From a virus: DNA of 34,586 bases. The position numbers were made by a program, and so were the translations under genes. Of this stretch, positions 1-5,939 are shown piece by piece. How positions within the stretch are numbered: position 1 is the stretch's first letter; the number at the start of each line of letters is the position of its first letter. Location of the stretch: IMG/VR virus record IMGVR_UViG_3300017781_000056, positions 1 through 34,586 of that record. One strand, given 5' to 3'. The notes under the pieces were generated by a model. That model ran no database searches and was not told the origin of the DNA. It worked only from the letters and a program-made list of their open reading frames with translations.

Positions 1-123
1 ACATAAACGTAAAAGGTATTGACCTCCACCTCATTGTATAATATCTTCTCTGGGTCATCAACATAATCTGTTATTCTAAGATACATTTGTTGGACTATTT
101 CATTGGCATCGTTATCCGATAAC
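1..123. repeat. Direct terminal repeat, left copy (identical to 34464-34586)
   Basis: The first 123 bases recur without mismatch as the last 123 bases. This is the signature of a circular or circularly permuted molecule cut at an arbitrary point. It falls inside a coding sequence (the sigma-like gene), which argues against a functional packaging end. The unique genome length would be 34,463 bp. Confidence 0.95.
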
Positions 124-140
124 TTAAATGACTTAGCCAT
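1..140 (-). CDS. RNA polymerase sigma factor-like protein, N-terminal part (continues at 34586-34106)
   Basis: This is the 5' part of a gene that crosses the artificial ends. The first ATG is at 140-138 (MAKSFKLSDNDANEIVQQMY). The frame stays open upstream to the stop at 254-252, and the extra residues (LERRVIDILADKHQDWIN) look like a sigma region 2 helix. A TTG start at 194-192 is therefore quite possible and would give 183 instead of 165 residues. The TTG would overlap the stop of the small upstream ORF by 16 bases. The helix with DANEIVQQMYLRI resembles sigma-70 region 2; the rest, including the C-terminal helix-turn-helix, is described under 34106-34586. Confidence 0.75.
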   Translation of the reverse strand, partial: MAKSFKLSDNDANEIVQQMYLRITDYVDDPEKILYNEVEVNTFYVY

Positions 141-178
141 ATTTATCCAGTCCTGATGCTTATCAGCTAATATGTCTA

Positions 179-310
179 TTACTCTTCTCTCCAAACGTGA
201 AATGATATTCCTATAACACCAATTAATATTTGAAATAGATGCTCGGTGTCTTCAGATTCACTCAAGTGGAAACCTTCCATATTTGAATTCCAATAATTCA
301 TTCCGACCAT
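179..310 (-). CDS. Small putative membrane protein, 43 aa
   Basis: An ORF from ATG 310-308 to TAA 181-179 fills most of the gap between rusA and the sigma-like gene. The product is acidic at first (HLSESEDTEH) and then has a short hydrophobic stretch (FQILIGVIGISFHVW) that could span or touch the membrane. I do not recognise a family. Support comes from its fit to the gap and its 16-base overlap with the possible TTG start of the sigma-like gene, an arrangement compatible with translational coupling. It could also be a chance ORF. Confidence 0.4.
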   Translation of the reverse strand: MVGMNYWNSNMEGFHLSESEDTEHLFQILIGVIGISFHVWREE

Positions 311-347
311 AAAACCATAAATAGGAAAAAATTGAACATACATATAA

Positions 348-740
348 TTATAGTTTTGTTATTATAACATCTAACCTTGGGTCCTGTCTATCAATCCCCA
401 TATAACAGGAATTAACCTCGACAACCACAGATAAATCATCACTCTCTATACAACCATATTCAACCATAGCATCCTGAAAAAACTTATCTACCACGCTAAT
501 AACATTCATTAAATCCCTCTTTCTTTTATCTGGGGCAAAGTAAAAGTACTCAATTTTTAACTTACCTTCAATAATAAAGTCTAATTTCCTAGAAATATCG
601 GATTTAAATCTACGCTTAATATCATTACTTACTTGATAATGCCAGTTTCTATAACTGTTTAGCGTCATCCACTTTCTTCTCCCCGATTTCTCTATAAAGA
701 GGGGAAGTGATATTGATTTTGTCTTTACTTTTTCTTTCAT
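348..740 (-). CDS. rusA: RusA-like Holliday junction resolvase
   Basis: The product is 130 aa, the usual length for RusA-type crossover junction endonucleases, which cut four-way DNA junctions during phage recombination and replication. Visible family features are the N-terminal LNSYRNWHY block, the acidic RDLMNV block with Asp76, Asp85 in VVDKFFQDAMVEYG, and the SDD at 100-102. These correspond to the metal-binding aspartates of RusA. Its start lies 92 bases inside the 3' end of the primase-helicase gene in another frame. The conserved LNSYRN block begins within that overlap, so the long overlap looks genuine. It belongs to the replication/recombination unit with ERF, SSB and the exonuclease. 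Confidence 0.9.
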   Translation of the reverse strand: MKEKVKTKSISLPLFIEKSGRRKWMTLNSYRNWHYQVSNDIKRRFKSDISRKLDFIIEGKLKIEYFYFAPDKRKRDLMNVISVVDKFFQDAMVEYGCIESDDLSVVVEVNSCYMGIDRQDPRLDVIITKL

Positions 741-2439
741 TGTCTATTTCAGTAAAAGGAGTTATCCCATTAAAATAATACCTTTGACATTTGACATCGA
801 ACTCAATTGAATTGATATCTTGTGGAAAACCAACTAATTTTTGCTTCTTAATCTTCTGGGAGCCAAATATAACCTTATTATCATTATGGTCCTTTGCTTT
901 ATTAGGTCTCCAGACAAATAATACGTTATCAGCCTTATTTGCAAACTCAGATCCCCCTTTTACATAATTTAAATCAGGTTTTGGGTATTTCCCACTCTCA
1001 TCCTTCCTTGGAGTAACCTGATGTGCTACTAAATGTACTGAAATCTTGTTTTCTACTGCAAAACGCTTTAATTGACCCATAAATCTTGAAATATATAGAT
1101 CTTCACGTTCTCCAGACCTCATTTTATGGTGAATTACGTTATATGGGTCTATAATTAGACTGTTTATACCTTTACTCCTAACTAAATACTTAGCTTTTTC
1201 AAATATAGTCGATAAATCATAGTTCTTTTTAGGATATATCACAAAGAAATGATTCTCAATGAATTTAATAGCATCGTTATACTCACTTTCACTCATTTGT
1301 AAGTGCTGATGACGTTTCTGAGTAGATTTACCTATATACATCTCTATAAAATCATTAAAGAAGTCTTCCATTGGAGTATTCTCAGGAGAAAAGTATCCAA
1401 ATCTCCATCCTTCTTGAGCCGCCTTTATAACTGTAAGCTGATTTAGAAATAAACTCTTACCTTCATTCTGATACCCTGTCCAAACATTAACCTCACCTGA
1501 TCTCCAAGTCCAAGCTGAATCTACTTGAGATATATAGGTTGTGGTCCCTACCTCTTGCCCATTCCTAAATGTATGGATTAACTTCTCATATACATCACTC
1601 ACTGTAAACACACCCTCTACTTTAGGCTCAGTAGCGTTTTTAAGACGTTCTAAGAGACTTTCTTTACCTTCTTGAAGCAATACCTCATTTGCATCTTTAA
1701 AGGGGCTAAAATCGACTATTTTACACCTCTCTGTTCCTAAACGTCTGATTAGCTCATCTTCAAGTATTCTCCCATTGTCATCGTTATCAGTAGCTATATA
1801 AATTGTTTTAGCTGATTCAAAAGCCTCATAACAATTACTAATACATTGGAGTTTTTTGTCCACTGTTTTATCCTGTGGGTTAGGAGCGCCCATATTTACA
1901 CTTGTATGGGAAACACAACCAGCTTCCTCCCAAGACAATGAATCTATTTCTCCTTCACAAACTATAATACTAGGCTTACCTTTTACCCTATCGTAGTTGT
2001 ATATAATTGCTTCAGCCTCTTTTGCTTGAGTAAAGAATTTATTGTTTAGACCCCTAGATTTATAATTTACAAGCTCTCCATTTCTGTAGTAAGGAAACAT
2101 AATCATACTCCCATCAACAGATGATTGAACTTTGTTTAGATCTATTACTTTATTTGAGATACCTCTACCATTAAGAAACTTCTTAGCTGGAGATGTAATT
2201 TGTTTGAGTTTATTATTGTTGGGTTTACTATAAAAAGTATTCATCAAGTTTGTTTTAAATGTTCCTTTCCAACCACACTTGTGGCAGTAATATAATGATT
2301 TTTCTAAATTTATTGCTAAACATTTATCTTTATAGTTTGTTTTACCAATCTTTCTGCATTGAGGACATTGTGTCTTTTGTTCATTTCCTCCAGAAACATT
2401 ATTTATTTCTATTCCAAGATCTCTTAATTGTGAATTCAT
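649..2439 (-). CDS. DNA primase-helicase (T7 gp4-like)
   Basis: This 596-aa protein combines priming and unwinding at the replication fork. A zinc ribbon is formed by Cys25, Cys28, Cys52 and Cys55. A Toprim domain follows, with the catalytic Glu in CEGEID (161-166) and the acidic TDNDDNG motif (217-223). The C-terminal RecA-like DnaB-type helicase has a Walker A motif in GYQNEGKS (322-329), followed by LIIDPYN as a likely Walker B region and a VAHQVTPRKD motif. The start ATG at 2439 follows an A-rich leader just downstream of palindromic array A. The gene is probably translated from the unit that begins at the ERF gene. The last 92 bases overlap rusA. Confidence 0.93.
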   Translation of the reverse strand: MNSQLRDLGIEINNVSGGNEQKTQCPQCRKIGKTNYKDKCLAINLEKSLYYCHKCGWKGTFKTNLMNTFYSKPNNNKLKQITSPAKKFLNGRGISNKVIDLNKVQSSVDGSMIMFPYYRNGELVNYKSRGLNNKFFTQAKEAEAIIYNYDRVKGKPSIIVCEGEIDSLSWEEAGCVSHTSVNMGAPNPQDKTVDKKLQCISNCYEAFESAKTIYIATDNDDNGRILEDELIRRLGTERCKIVDFSPFKDANEVLLQEGKESLLERLKNATEPKVEGVFTVSDVYEKLIHTFRNGQEVGTTTYISQVDSAWTWRSGEVNVWTGYQNEGKSLFLNQLTVIKAAQEGWRFGYFSPENTPMEDFFNDFIEMYIGKSTQKRHQHLQMSESEYNDAIKFIENHFFVIYPKKNYDLSTIFEKAKYLVRSKGINSLIIDPYNVIHHKMRSGEREDLYISRFMGQLKRFAVENKISVHLVAHQVTPRKDESGKYPKPDLNYVKGGSEFANKADNVLFVWRPNKAKDHNDNKVIFGSQKIKKQKLVGFPQDINSIEFDVKCQRYYFNGITPFTEIDNERKSKDKINITSPLYREIGEKKVDDAKQL

Positions 2440-2466
2440 TTGTTTTTTTTATATATTATATTATAT

Positions 2467-2566
2467 TATACTAAGTATATAACTATTTATTATTATTATA
2501 ATACTTAGTATATTATACTTAGTATTATACTATAGTTGTAATACTTAGTATATTGTACTAAGTATA
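2467..2566. repeat. Palindromic 13-bp repeat array A (TATACT-N-AGTATA)
   Basis: Copies or close variants of the near-palindrome TATACT(T/A)AGTATA occur at 2467-2479, 2500-2512, 2514-2526, 2540-2552 and 2554-2566. A degenerate copy (ATACTATAGT) lies at 2527-2536. The arms TATACT and AGTATA are complementary around one central base. The array fills the gap between the winged-helix gene and the primase-helicase gene and runs into the 3' end of the former. The same motif forms array B at 25375-25501. Iteron-like binding sites for a phage origin-binding or regulatory protein are the simplest reading. Confidence 0.9.
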
Positions 2567-2802
2567 CTACTAGGAATATTTAAGGTAATTTTCCTTTGCT
2601 TACCAAAGTGTCCCATAGATTTAGTTTCTCTTACTATAGCATTTTTATTCTCTAGGGAGTTTAAGGTCCTATAATAAGTCCTTTGACTTAGTGCAACAGA
2701 TGCAAGTAATTGAATATCCGTAGCAAGACATACTCCATTATTCTCAACTGCTATAGTGGCTATCTCAGTTAAGAGAATAGCCTCGTTATAAGTGAGTTCC
2801 AT
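2545..2802 (-). CDS. Winged helix-turn-helix DNA-binding protein
   Basis: The 85-aa protein consists almost entirely of one winged-helix domain. It has a first helix (YNEAILLTEIATIA), a helix-turn-helix (ATDIQLLASVALSQRTYYRTLNSLENK, about 27-53), and a beta wing containing basic residues (GKQRKITLN). This resembles the N-terminal domain of phage replication initiators and small repressors. Its 3' end runs into palindromic array A, so it is a natural candidate for the protein that binds the arrays, as origin-binding protein or autoregulator. That binding is inference. It follows a terminator at 2820-2843 and would be expressed by readthrough from the ERF/SSB unit. Confidence 0.7.
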   Translation of the reverse strand: MELTYNEAILLTEIATIAVENNGVCLATDIQLLASVALSQRTYYRTLNSLENKNAIVRETKSMGHFGKQRKITLNIPSSILSTIY

Positions 2803-2819
2803 ATTATTATATTAAGATT

Positions 2820-2843
2820 AAAAAAGGGGAGCTTTCACCCCCC
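2820..2843 (-). terminator. Intrinsic terminator behind the SSB-like gene
   Basis: On the minus strand a G6 run (2843-2838) pairs with CTCCCC (2831-2826, one wobble) and is followed by six T. It lies 25 bases after the SSB-like stop and before the winged-helix gene. Partial termination here would make ERF and SSB more abundant than the replication genes downstream. Confidence 0.7.
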
Positions 2844-2867
2844 TCTTACAAACAAACAATTTACTAC

Positions 2868-3152
2868 TTAGAATGGCATATCATCTTCTAGAACAGCCTT
2901 CTCTGGTTTGGCTGGAGCTTTTTCAGTTTTGTTTTCTGAATTATATTCATTTATCCAAGCACTGTGAGTTTTCCCATACTTATCTCTCTCTCTTAATGAA
3001 GCAACTGTGACTGCTACATAATTAACTCCATTGTACACCCAACCATTTTGGTTAAGTACGTCAAGATTTAATACAGTATTAGTTAGGTCAATTTTAGGGC
3101 TAGGTTTAACACCTTTACCAACATACAATCTTTCTTTTTGTTCTTTACTCAT
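2868..3152 (-). CDS. Single-stranded DNA-binding-like protein
   Basis: This 94-aa protein ends in the acidic DDMPF tail, the hallmark of SSB proteins that recruit partners through their C-terminus. The body has alternating beta-like segments (VYNGVNYVAVTVASL) compatible with a reduced OB fold, then a low-complexity linker rich in Glu, Lys, Ala and Pro. It is shorter than cellular SSB (about 150-180 aa). The position directly after the ERF annealing protein, with a terminator just behind it, fits a highly expressed ssDNA-binding role in phage replication and recombination. The fold assignment is inference; the tail is visible. Confidence 0.7.
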   Translation of the reverse strand: MSKEQKERLYVGKGVKPSPKIDLTNTVLNLDVLNQNGWVYNGVNYVAVTVASLRERDKYGKTHSAWINEYNSENKTEKAPAKPEKAVLEDDMPF

Positions 3153-3163
3153 AATTTCTATAT

Positions 3164-3712
3164 TTAGGTTATTAATAAATTAGCTACTTCTTTACTTACT
3201 TTATACTTCTTTCTAATATCAGTTATCTTAAAACCATCAGCTAATGCCTTCTTTGCATTTTCAAACTGTGGAGTATTCTTTTGAAGCCAAGGCTTACTAT
3301 CTAATGTTTCCTCCTCATCTTCGTGAGTATTCATAGCATCAGCATCTTTAGTATCATCGATCAAAAACAATCCATTTAACGCATACTTCCTAGCATAAGA
3401 TGAACTAGCTCCAAATGATTGAGCTATATCCATACCTTTTTTATTAGGTTGGACCCCAGCCTGTGCCTTTACAGCTATAGATTTATCTCCATCTGAAATA
3501 ACAGCATTAGCTTGTATAAAATAAATTTCTCCAATCTGCATTGTCTCATCAGTAAGATTCAATACTAAATTGTGTTCCTTTAGAAGAGGCTTAACCGCCT
3601 CAAGGATGTCTTCACAACTCCGATAATTATAGTTACCGAAACTGTTTCTTTGATTCTTAGGTGCTTTCAGTCTCCCCTGAATATTCACCAGCTTATCATT
3701 TAACGATTTCAT
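3164..3712 (-). CDS. erf: ERF-family single-strand annealing protein
   Basis: The 182-aa product resembles ERF-type recombinases, which anneal single strands during recombination-dependent phage replication. Conserved blocks are KLVNIQGRLKAPK, GNYNYRSCEDILEAVKPLL, and SFGASSSYARKYALNGLFLIDD. A C-terminal KITDIRKKYKVSKEV region looks like a small DNA-binding helix pair. An upstream in-frame ATG at 3745 would add 11 residues but lies within the promoter, so ATG 3712 is chosen. It sits 4 bases after the -7 box, which implies a very short or absent leader. The RecE-like exonuclease at 31783-32571 is its likely partner. Confidence 0.88.
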   Translation of the reverse strand: MKSLNDKLVNIQGRLKAPKNQRNSFGNYNYRSCEDILEAVKPLLKEHNLVLNLTDETMQIGEIYFIQANAVISDGDKSIAVKAQAGVQPNKKGMDIAQSFGASSSYARKYALNGLFLIDDTKDADAMNTHEDEEETLDSKPWLQKNTPQFENAKKALADGFKITDIRKKYKVSKEVANLLIT

Positions 3713-3716
3713 ATTG

Positions 3717-3746
3717 CAAATATAATAATATTCTCCAACTGACAAA
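3717..3746 (-). promoter_or_regulatory. Bacteroidota-type promoter for the replication/recombination unit
   Basis: On the minus strand a -33 TTTG (3746-3743) is followed after 18 bases by a -7 TATATTTG (3724-3717), matching the TTG/TAnnTTTG consensus. CAGTTGG lies at 3741-3735. The box ends 4 bases before the ERF ATG. A closely similar element, with the same CAGTTGG block, precedes the gene at 28658. Confidence 0.75.
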
Positions 3747-3756
3747 ACTATATAAC

Positions 3757-3786
3757 AAAAAAAGAGGAGCCTAAAAGACCCCTCCT
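3757..3786 (-). terminator. Terminator ending the late transcription unit
   Basis: On the minus strand AGGAG (3786-3782) pairs with CTCCT (3769-3765) and seven T follow (3763-3757). The stem is short. It lies between the last late gene (ending 3984) and the ERF promoter (3746), so it separates the late unit from the early unit. Confidence 0.6.
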
Positions 3787-3829
3787 AATGAAACAAAAAT
3801 AAACTGGTAATACCCCAAAGGAAAAAGGG

Positions 3830-3884
3830 TATTGAATTCACATTTACAAATATAGGGGTATTGAATTCATATCTACAAATATTA
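3830..3884. repeat. Two ~29-bp direct repeats with TATTGAATTCAyA core and promoter-like boxes
   Basis: Two units begin at 3830 and 3859. Each contains TATTGAATTC followed by (A/T)CAAATAT. On the minus strand they provide TATATTTG (3854-3847), preceded 21 bases upstream by TTG (3878-3876), a plausible additional promoter. A transcript from it would have to pass the hairpin at 3757-3786. The same 13-base core is repeated three times at 27347-27393. An operator role is inferred. Confidence 0.65.
3847..3878 (-). promoter_or_regulatory. Candidate second promoter upstream of ERF
   Basis: TTG (3878-3876), 21-base spacer, TATATTTG (3854-3847) on the minus strand. The spacing equals that of the promoter at 27232-27263. 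The terminator hairpin lies downstream before the ERF start, so an attenuated transcript is conceivable. Confidence 0.45.
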
Positions 3885-3902
3885 ACAGGTTTATTTAACC
3901 AA

Positions 3903-3943
3903 GGTTACGGAATTTGGTAACGTTTTAGGGTATGGTTACCAAA
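3903..3943. repeat. Inverted repeat TTTGGTAAC / GTTACCAAA
   Basis: Perfect 9-bp arms at 3913-3921 and 3935-3943 are separated by 13 bases. A further half-site GGTTAC lies at 3903-3908. No T tract follows on either strand, so a protein-binding site or mRNA hairpin is more likely than a terminator. The 238 bp between the last late gene and the ERF start hold this repeat, the direct repeats, the terminator and the promoters, and no gene that I can see. Confidence 0.6.
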
Positions 3944-3961
3944 AACTTTTCTCAAAACATC

Positions 3962-3988
3962 GTGTCTATCGTGACTATCTTGACTATC
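3962..3988. repeat. Three tandem 9-bp repeats (GTGaCTATC)
   Basis: GTGTCTATC, GTGACTATC and TTGACTATC follow one another at 3962, 3971 and 3980. They overlap the stop codon (3986-3984) of the small basic protein and continue into the intergenic region. Confidence 0.6.
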
Positions 3989-4118
3989 GACCTTGACCTC
4001 TATAGACTTTAGAGTAGTTTTTACTAGACTTTAAGGAGCTTTGTTTGCTTTTAGCGTGGATCCCCTTACGTTTTACTTTAGGTTTCTTATAATAATTACC
4101 TATTATTTGTTTTGCCAT
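3984..4118 (-). CDS. Small very basic protein, 44 aa
   Basis: This ORF from ATG 4118 to TAG 3986-3984 shares one base with the stop of the holin gene (TAATG contact), as expected for coupled translation. The product is rich in Lys, Arg and Ser, with RKGIHAKSKQSSLKSSKNYS and a C-terminal YRGQGR. I recall similar short basic proteins ending in RGQG(R/K) at the same lysis-proximal place in marine flavobacterial phages, but the function is unknown. Nucleic acid binding would fit the charge and is only a guess. It is the last gene before the terminator of the late unit. Confidence 0.75.
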   Translation of the reverse strand: MAKQIIGNYYKKPKVKRKGIHAKSKQSSLKSSKNYSKVYRGQGR

Positions 4119-4534
4119 TATTGATGGAGCTTATTACCCATTACCTTTTCAACACCTCTACTACCAAAATAACCTCCAATTACTACACTAAGTAACCCAG
4201 TTATTGAATCTAGTGGGTATTTTAAATACCAACCCACCACATAACTAACAGAAAAGAAAACTAATGTCAAGGGTCTTACGTTTTGAGCTAACCACCCACT
4301 TCTACTATCTGCTACCCATCTACGAGTCACACCATCCATTTCAGAGCGTTCTAAGCGTAGTTTTTCTAAGGCTATATCCTTGTCCTCACTACTCATCTCA
4401 GAGCCTCCTATAATGGCTTCTATAACGTTTCCTATTGGAGTATCTTCTGCTATTGCACCAACTACTTTTGGTATCTTCTTTAGGAGAAAAGAACCTACTG
4501 CTGTATCTTTAAACTTCTTTTTATTTCTTGACAT
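4118..4534 (-). CDS. Holin, 3-TM type
   Basis: This 138-aa protein matches the three-transmembrane holin pattern. A charged N-terminal half contains a helical EDKDIALEKLRLERSEMDGVT segment and the motif TRRWVADSRSGWLAQNVRP. Two hydrophobic stretches follow (LTLVFFSVSYVVGWYL and SITGLLSVVIGGYFG), and it ends with SRGVEKVMGN. Holins open the inner membrane so that endolysin reaches the peptidoglycan. The gene is in the lysis block together with the M15 endolysin and a lipoprotein. Its start overlaps the lipoprotein gene by 14 bases and its stop shares one base with the next start. Confidence 0.8.
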   Translation of the reverse strand: MSRNKKKFKDTAVGSFLLKKIPKVVGAIAEDTPIGNVIEAIIGGSEMSSEDKDIALEKLRLERSEMDGVTRRWVADSRSGWLAQNVRPLTLVFFSVSYVVGWYLKYPLDSITGLLSVVIGGYFGSRGVEKVMGNKLHQ

Positions 4535-4691
4535 TTACTATTTCATTATATAGATGTTGTACTAAGATTACATCTTGTTCATTATTTATAGGAATATCTT
4601 TAGTAATATCTTTAAATCTCTTTAGGTTTGTCTCCCTTACACTTACACAACTCAGAGTCGTTGCAGCAATCATCATTATCAAATATTTCAT
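4521..4691 (-). CDS. Small lipoprotein, possible outer-membrane spanin subunit
   Basis: An ATG at 4691 gives a 56-aa product with a signal peptide of MKYLIMMIAATTLSC type; the lipobox cysteine is Cys15. The mature part of about 40 residues is hydrophilic (RETNLKRFKDITKD). A start at 4724 would add 11 residues before the signal and is less likely. It begins within the 3' end of the preceding gene in another frame, an overlap of 80 bases that recalls Rz/Rz1 architecture. An o-spanin role is suggested by the lipobox, size and lysis context, but the partner would have to be the membrane protein at 5192-5452. Confidence 0.65.
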   Translation of the reverse strand: MKYLIMMIAATTLSCVSVRETNLKRFKDITKDIPINNEQDVILVQHLYNEIVNVKK

Positions 4692-4812
4692 CTTGTTGGT
4701 TTGTTTGTGCAATATGTATTTCAATCATTGCGTCTGTTAGTTTGTCAATACTTTTACGTATTTCCTTTAGTTCATTTCTAAGTCCGTTAGACTTTATTTT
4801 AATTTCACTCAT
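4612..4812 (-). CDS. Small coiled-coil protein with cysteine-rich tail, 66 aa
   Basis: The N-terminal two thirds form a likely amphipathic helix (ELKEIRKSIDKLTDAMIEIH). The end carries four cysteines (DDCCNDSELCKCKGD). No membrane segment or known domain is visible. It lies 23 bases after the endolysin stop and its last 80 bases overlap the lipoprotein gene in another frame. Position in the lysis block suggests a lysis or late function, otherwise unknown. Confidence 0.6.
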   Translation of the reverse strand: MSEIKIKSNGLRNELKEIRKSIDKLTDAMIEIHIAQTNQQDEIFDNDDCCNDSELCKCKGDKPKEI

Positions 4813-4835
4813 AGTTTGTTGTATTTCCTACTGTA

Positions 4836-5195
4836 TTAGTATAACCAAATAACTTCTTTTGATTTGGAAGAATCATTATCAACGTGAATAAATGTTTTAG
4901 CAATCCCAAATCTATTGAATCCAGCTTGTTTGAGTGAGTCAAGGATAATTGATCTATCTCTTGATGTTGTGCAATGGATATCCGCTGCTTTCCCAATAAG
5001 ATGGCTTGAATCCGATTTTCCTCCAACTCTTTCATTATGTTCTCTTGTCCTATATCCTGAGTTGATCCTAAATGATACCCCTGAAATTTCACGGGCAAGG
5101 TCGAGCATCTGTAGAAACTCACTATCCATATTAACACCACTATTAGAAAGATCTGGCGAATCAAATTCATTTATAGAGAAATAATTAAGATTCAT
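4836..5195 (-). CDS. Endolysin, peptidase M15 family (D-Ala-D-Ala carboxypeptidase-like)
   Basis: This 119-aa enzyme is a compact zinc metallopeptidase that cleaves peptide bridges of the host cell wall at lysis. The sequence NSGYRTREHNERVGGKSDSS leads to the zinc ligands His65 (SSHLIGKAAD) and Asp72, and the third ligand is His104 in FIHVDND. This is the M15 pattern and the length is normal for a single-domain phage enzyme. No signal peptide is seen, so release through the holin is expected. The start overlaps the upstream membrane protein gene by 4 bases (ATGA). Confidence 0.88.
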   Translation of the reverse strand: MNLNYFSINEFDSPDLSNSGVNMDSEFLQMLDLAREISGVSFRINSGYRTREHNERVGGKSDSSHLIGKAADIHCTTSRDRSIILDSLKQAGFNRFGIAKTFIHVDNDSSKSKEVIWLY

Positions 5196-5452
5196 TTACG
5201 TCTAAAATTCTGCTTTATATCGTCAATCTCTTTCTGGAGCATTTGCCACTTAAGATCAATTTCTTTCTCAGATATATTCTGAGGAGGCATCTCTTTTGCT
5301 TTTTCTATTTCTATCTCCATTAAATTTATTTTATTATTTAAGGAGTAGTAACTACCAACAATAGAAACTATCATTGTTACAATCATTATGATATTAGCTA
5401 TACTTAGAGAGAAATCTGCTTTATTGTCTCCATCTATATCAATTTTTGCCAT
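5192..5452 (-). CDS. Inner-membrane protein with coiled coil, 86 aa
   Basis: A hydrophilic N-terminus (MAKIDIDGDNKADFS) precedes one membrane span (IANIIMIVTMIVSIVGSYYS). Two charged helical stretches follow, with heptad-like spacing up to the basic end KQNFRRK. One TM plus a periplasmic coiled coil is the layout of an i-spanin and could pair with the lipoprotein at 4521-4691. That role is inference. It overlaps the endolysin by 4 bases and the preceding small ORF by 14 bases. Confidence 0.7.
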   Translation of the reverse strand: MAKIDIDGDNKADFSLSIANIIMIVTMIVSIVGSYYSLNNKINLMEIEIEKAKEMPPQNISEKEIDLKWQMLQKEIDDIKQNFRRK

Positions 5453-5606
5453 TCGATCTTAATGTTTTAACGATTTGTATAATTGTAAAAGTTAGCGTAG
5501 CACCCATTACAAGCATTTGTAAAAATCCATTAATATCACTCACACTAAAAGCCAAAGCAAATATGTTTGCCGAGTACAATCCAAATATTTTCATTCCGTC
5601 ATCCAT
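5439..5606 (-). CDS. Small membrane protein, 55 aa (holin-like)
   Basis: The ORF runs from ATG 5606 to TGA 5441-5439. Its start shares one base with the stop of the secreted protein gene (TAATG) and its end overlaps the next start. Two hydrophobic segments are visible (IFGLYSANIFALAFSV and LVMGATLTFTIIQIV), with a basic end (KTLRSNGKN). A second holin or antiholin is possible given the lysis context. No family is recognised. Confidence 0.7.
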   Translation of the reverse strand: MDDGMKIFGLYSANIFALAFSVSDINGFLQMLVMGATLTFTIIQIVKTLRSNGKN

Positions 5607-5938
5607 TATTTTATTTTATGAAACAACCAAGCTTTTTCAGATCTAGGTCTACAAACTACCATAGTTTCATTCCCTACATAATAACATAAGTTATAACTAT
5701 CTATTGTATCTTTTCTAATTATTCTCATTTCATTATTAACTATCTCTACAGACCCCATAGCTAAGATGTCAATATATTTAGTAGCACTTCTTTTCTTAAA
5801 TCGTGTAAAAGTATTGTCATAATTTATATCTACAAATTCACTATCTCCACTCGCCCATAACCCATATATAACAGACTGTTGAGCAAAGGTTATTGAAGTT
5901 ATTAATATAAGTAACAATATTTTTACTCCTCTACTCAT
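5606..5938 (-). CDS. Secreted protein of unknown function, 110 aa
   Basis: The N-terminus is a clear signal peptide (RGVKILLLILITSITFA, cleavage probably before QQS). The mature part looks beta-rich and resembles small lipocalin-like or bacterial surface domains (YGLWASGDSEF, YDNTFTRFKKRSATKY), but I cannot assign a family. The Trp-rich ends and two cysteines are present. It opens the lysis block directly after the tail fibre gene, two bases apart. Export to the periplasm would let it act on the envelope or on superinfection. Confidence 0.7.
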   Translation of the reverse strand: MSRGVKILLLILITSITFAQQSVIYGLWASGDSEFVDINYDNTFTRFKKRSATKYIDILAMGSVEIVNNEMRIIRKDTIDSYNLCYYVGNETMVVCRPRSEKAWLFHKIK

Positions 5939-5939
5939 A

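Noticed and set aside
4805-5170. A 121-codon ORF in another frame inside the endolysin gene, with a hydrophobic start (MNLIRQIFLIVVLIWIVSF) and a stop overlapping the next start (ATGAGTGA).
   Set aside because: It is almost completely contained in the well-supported endolysin frame and lacks a recognisable domain. An embedded membrane protein is possible but the simplest reading is a shadow frame.
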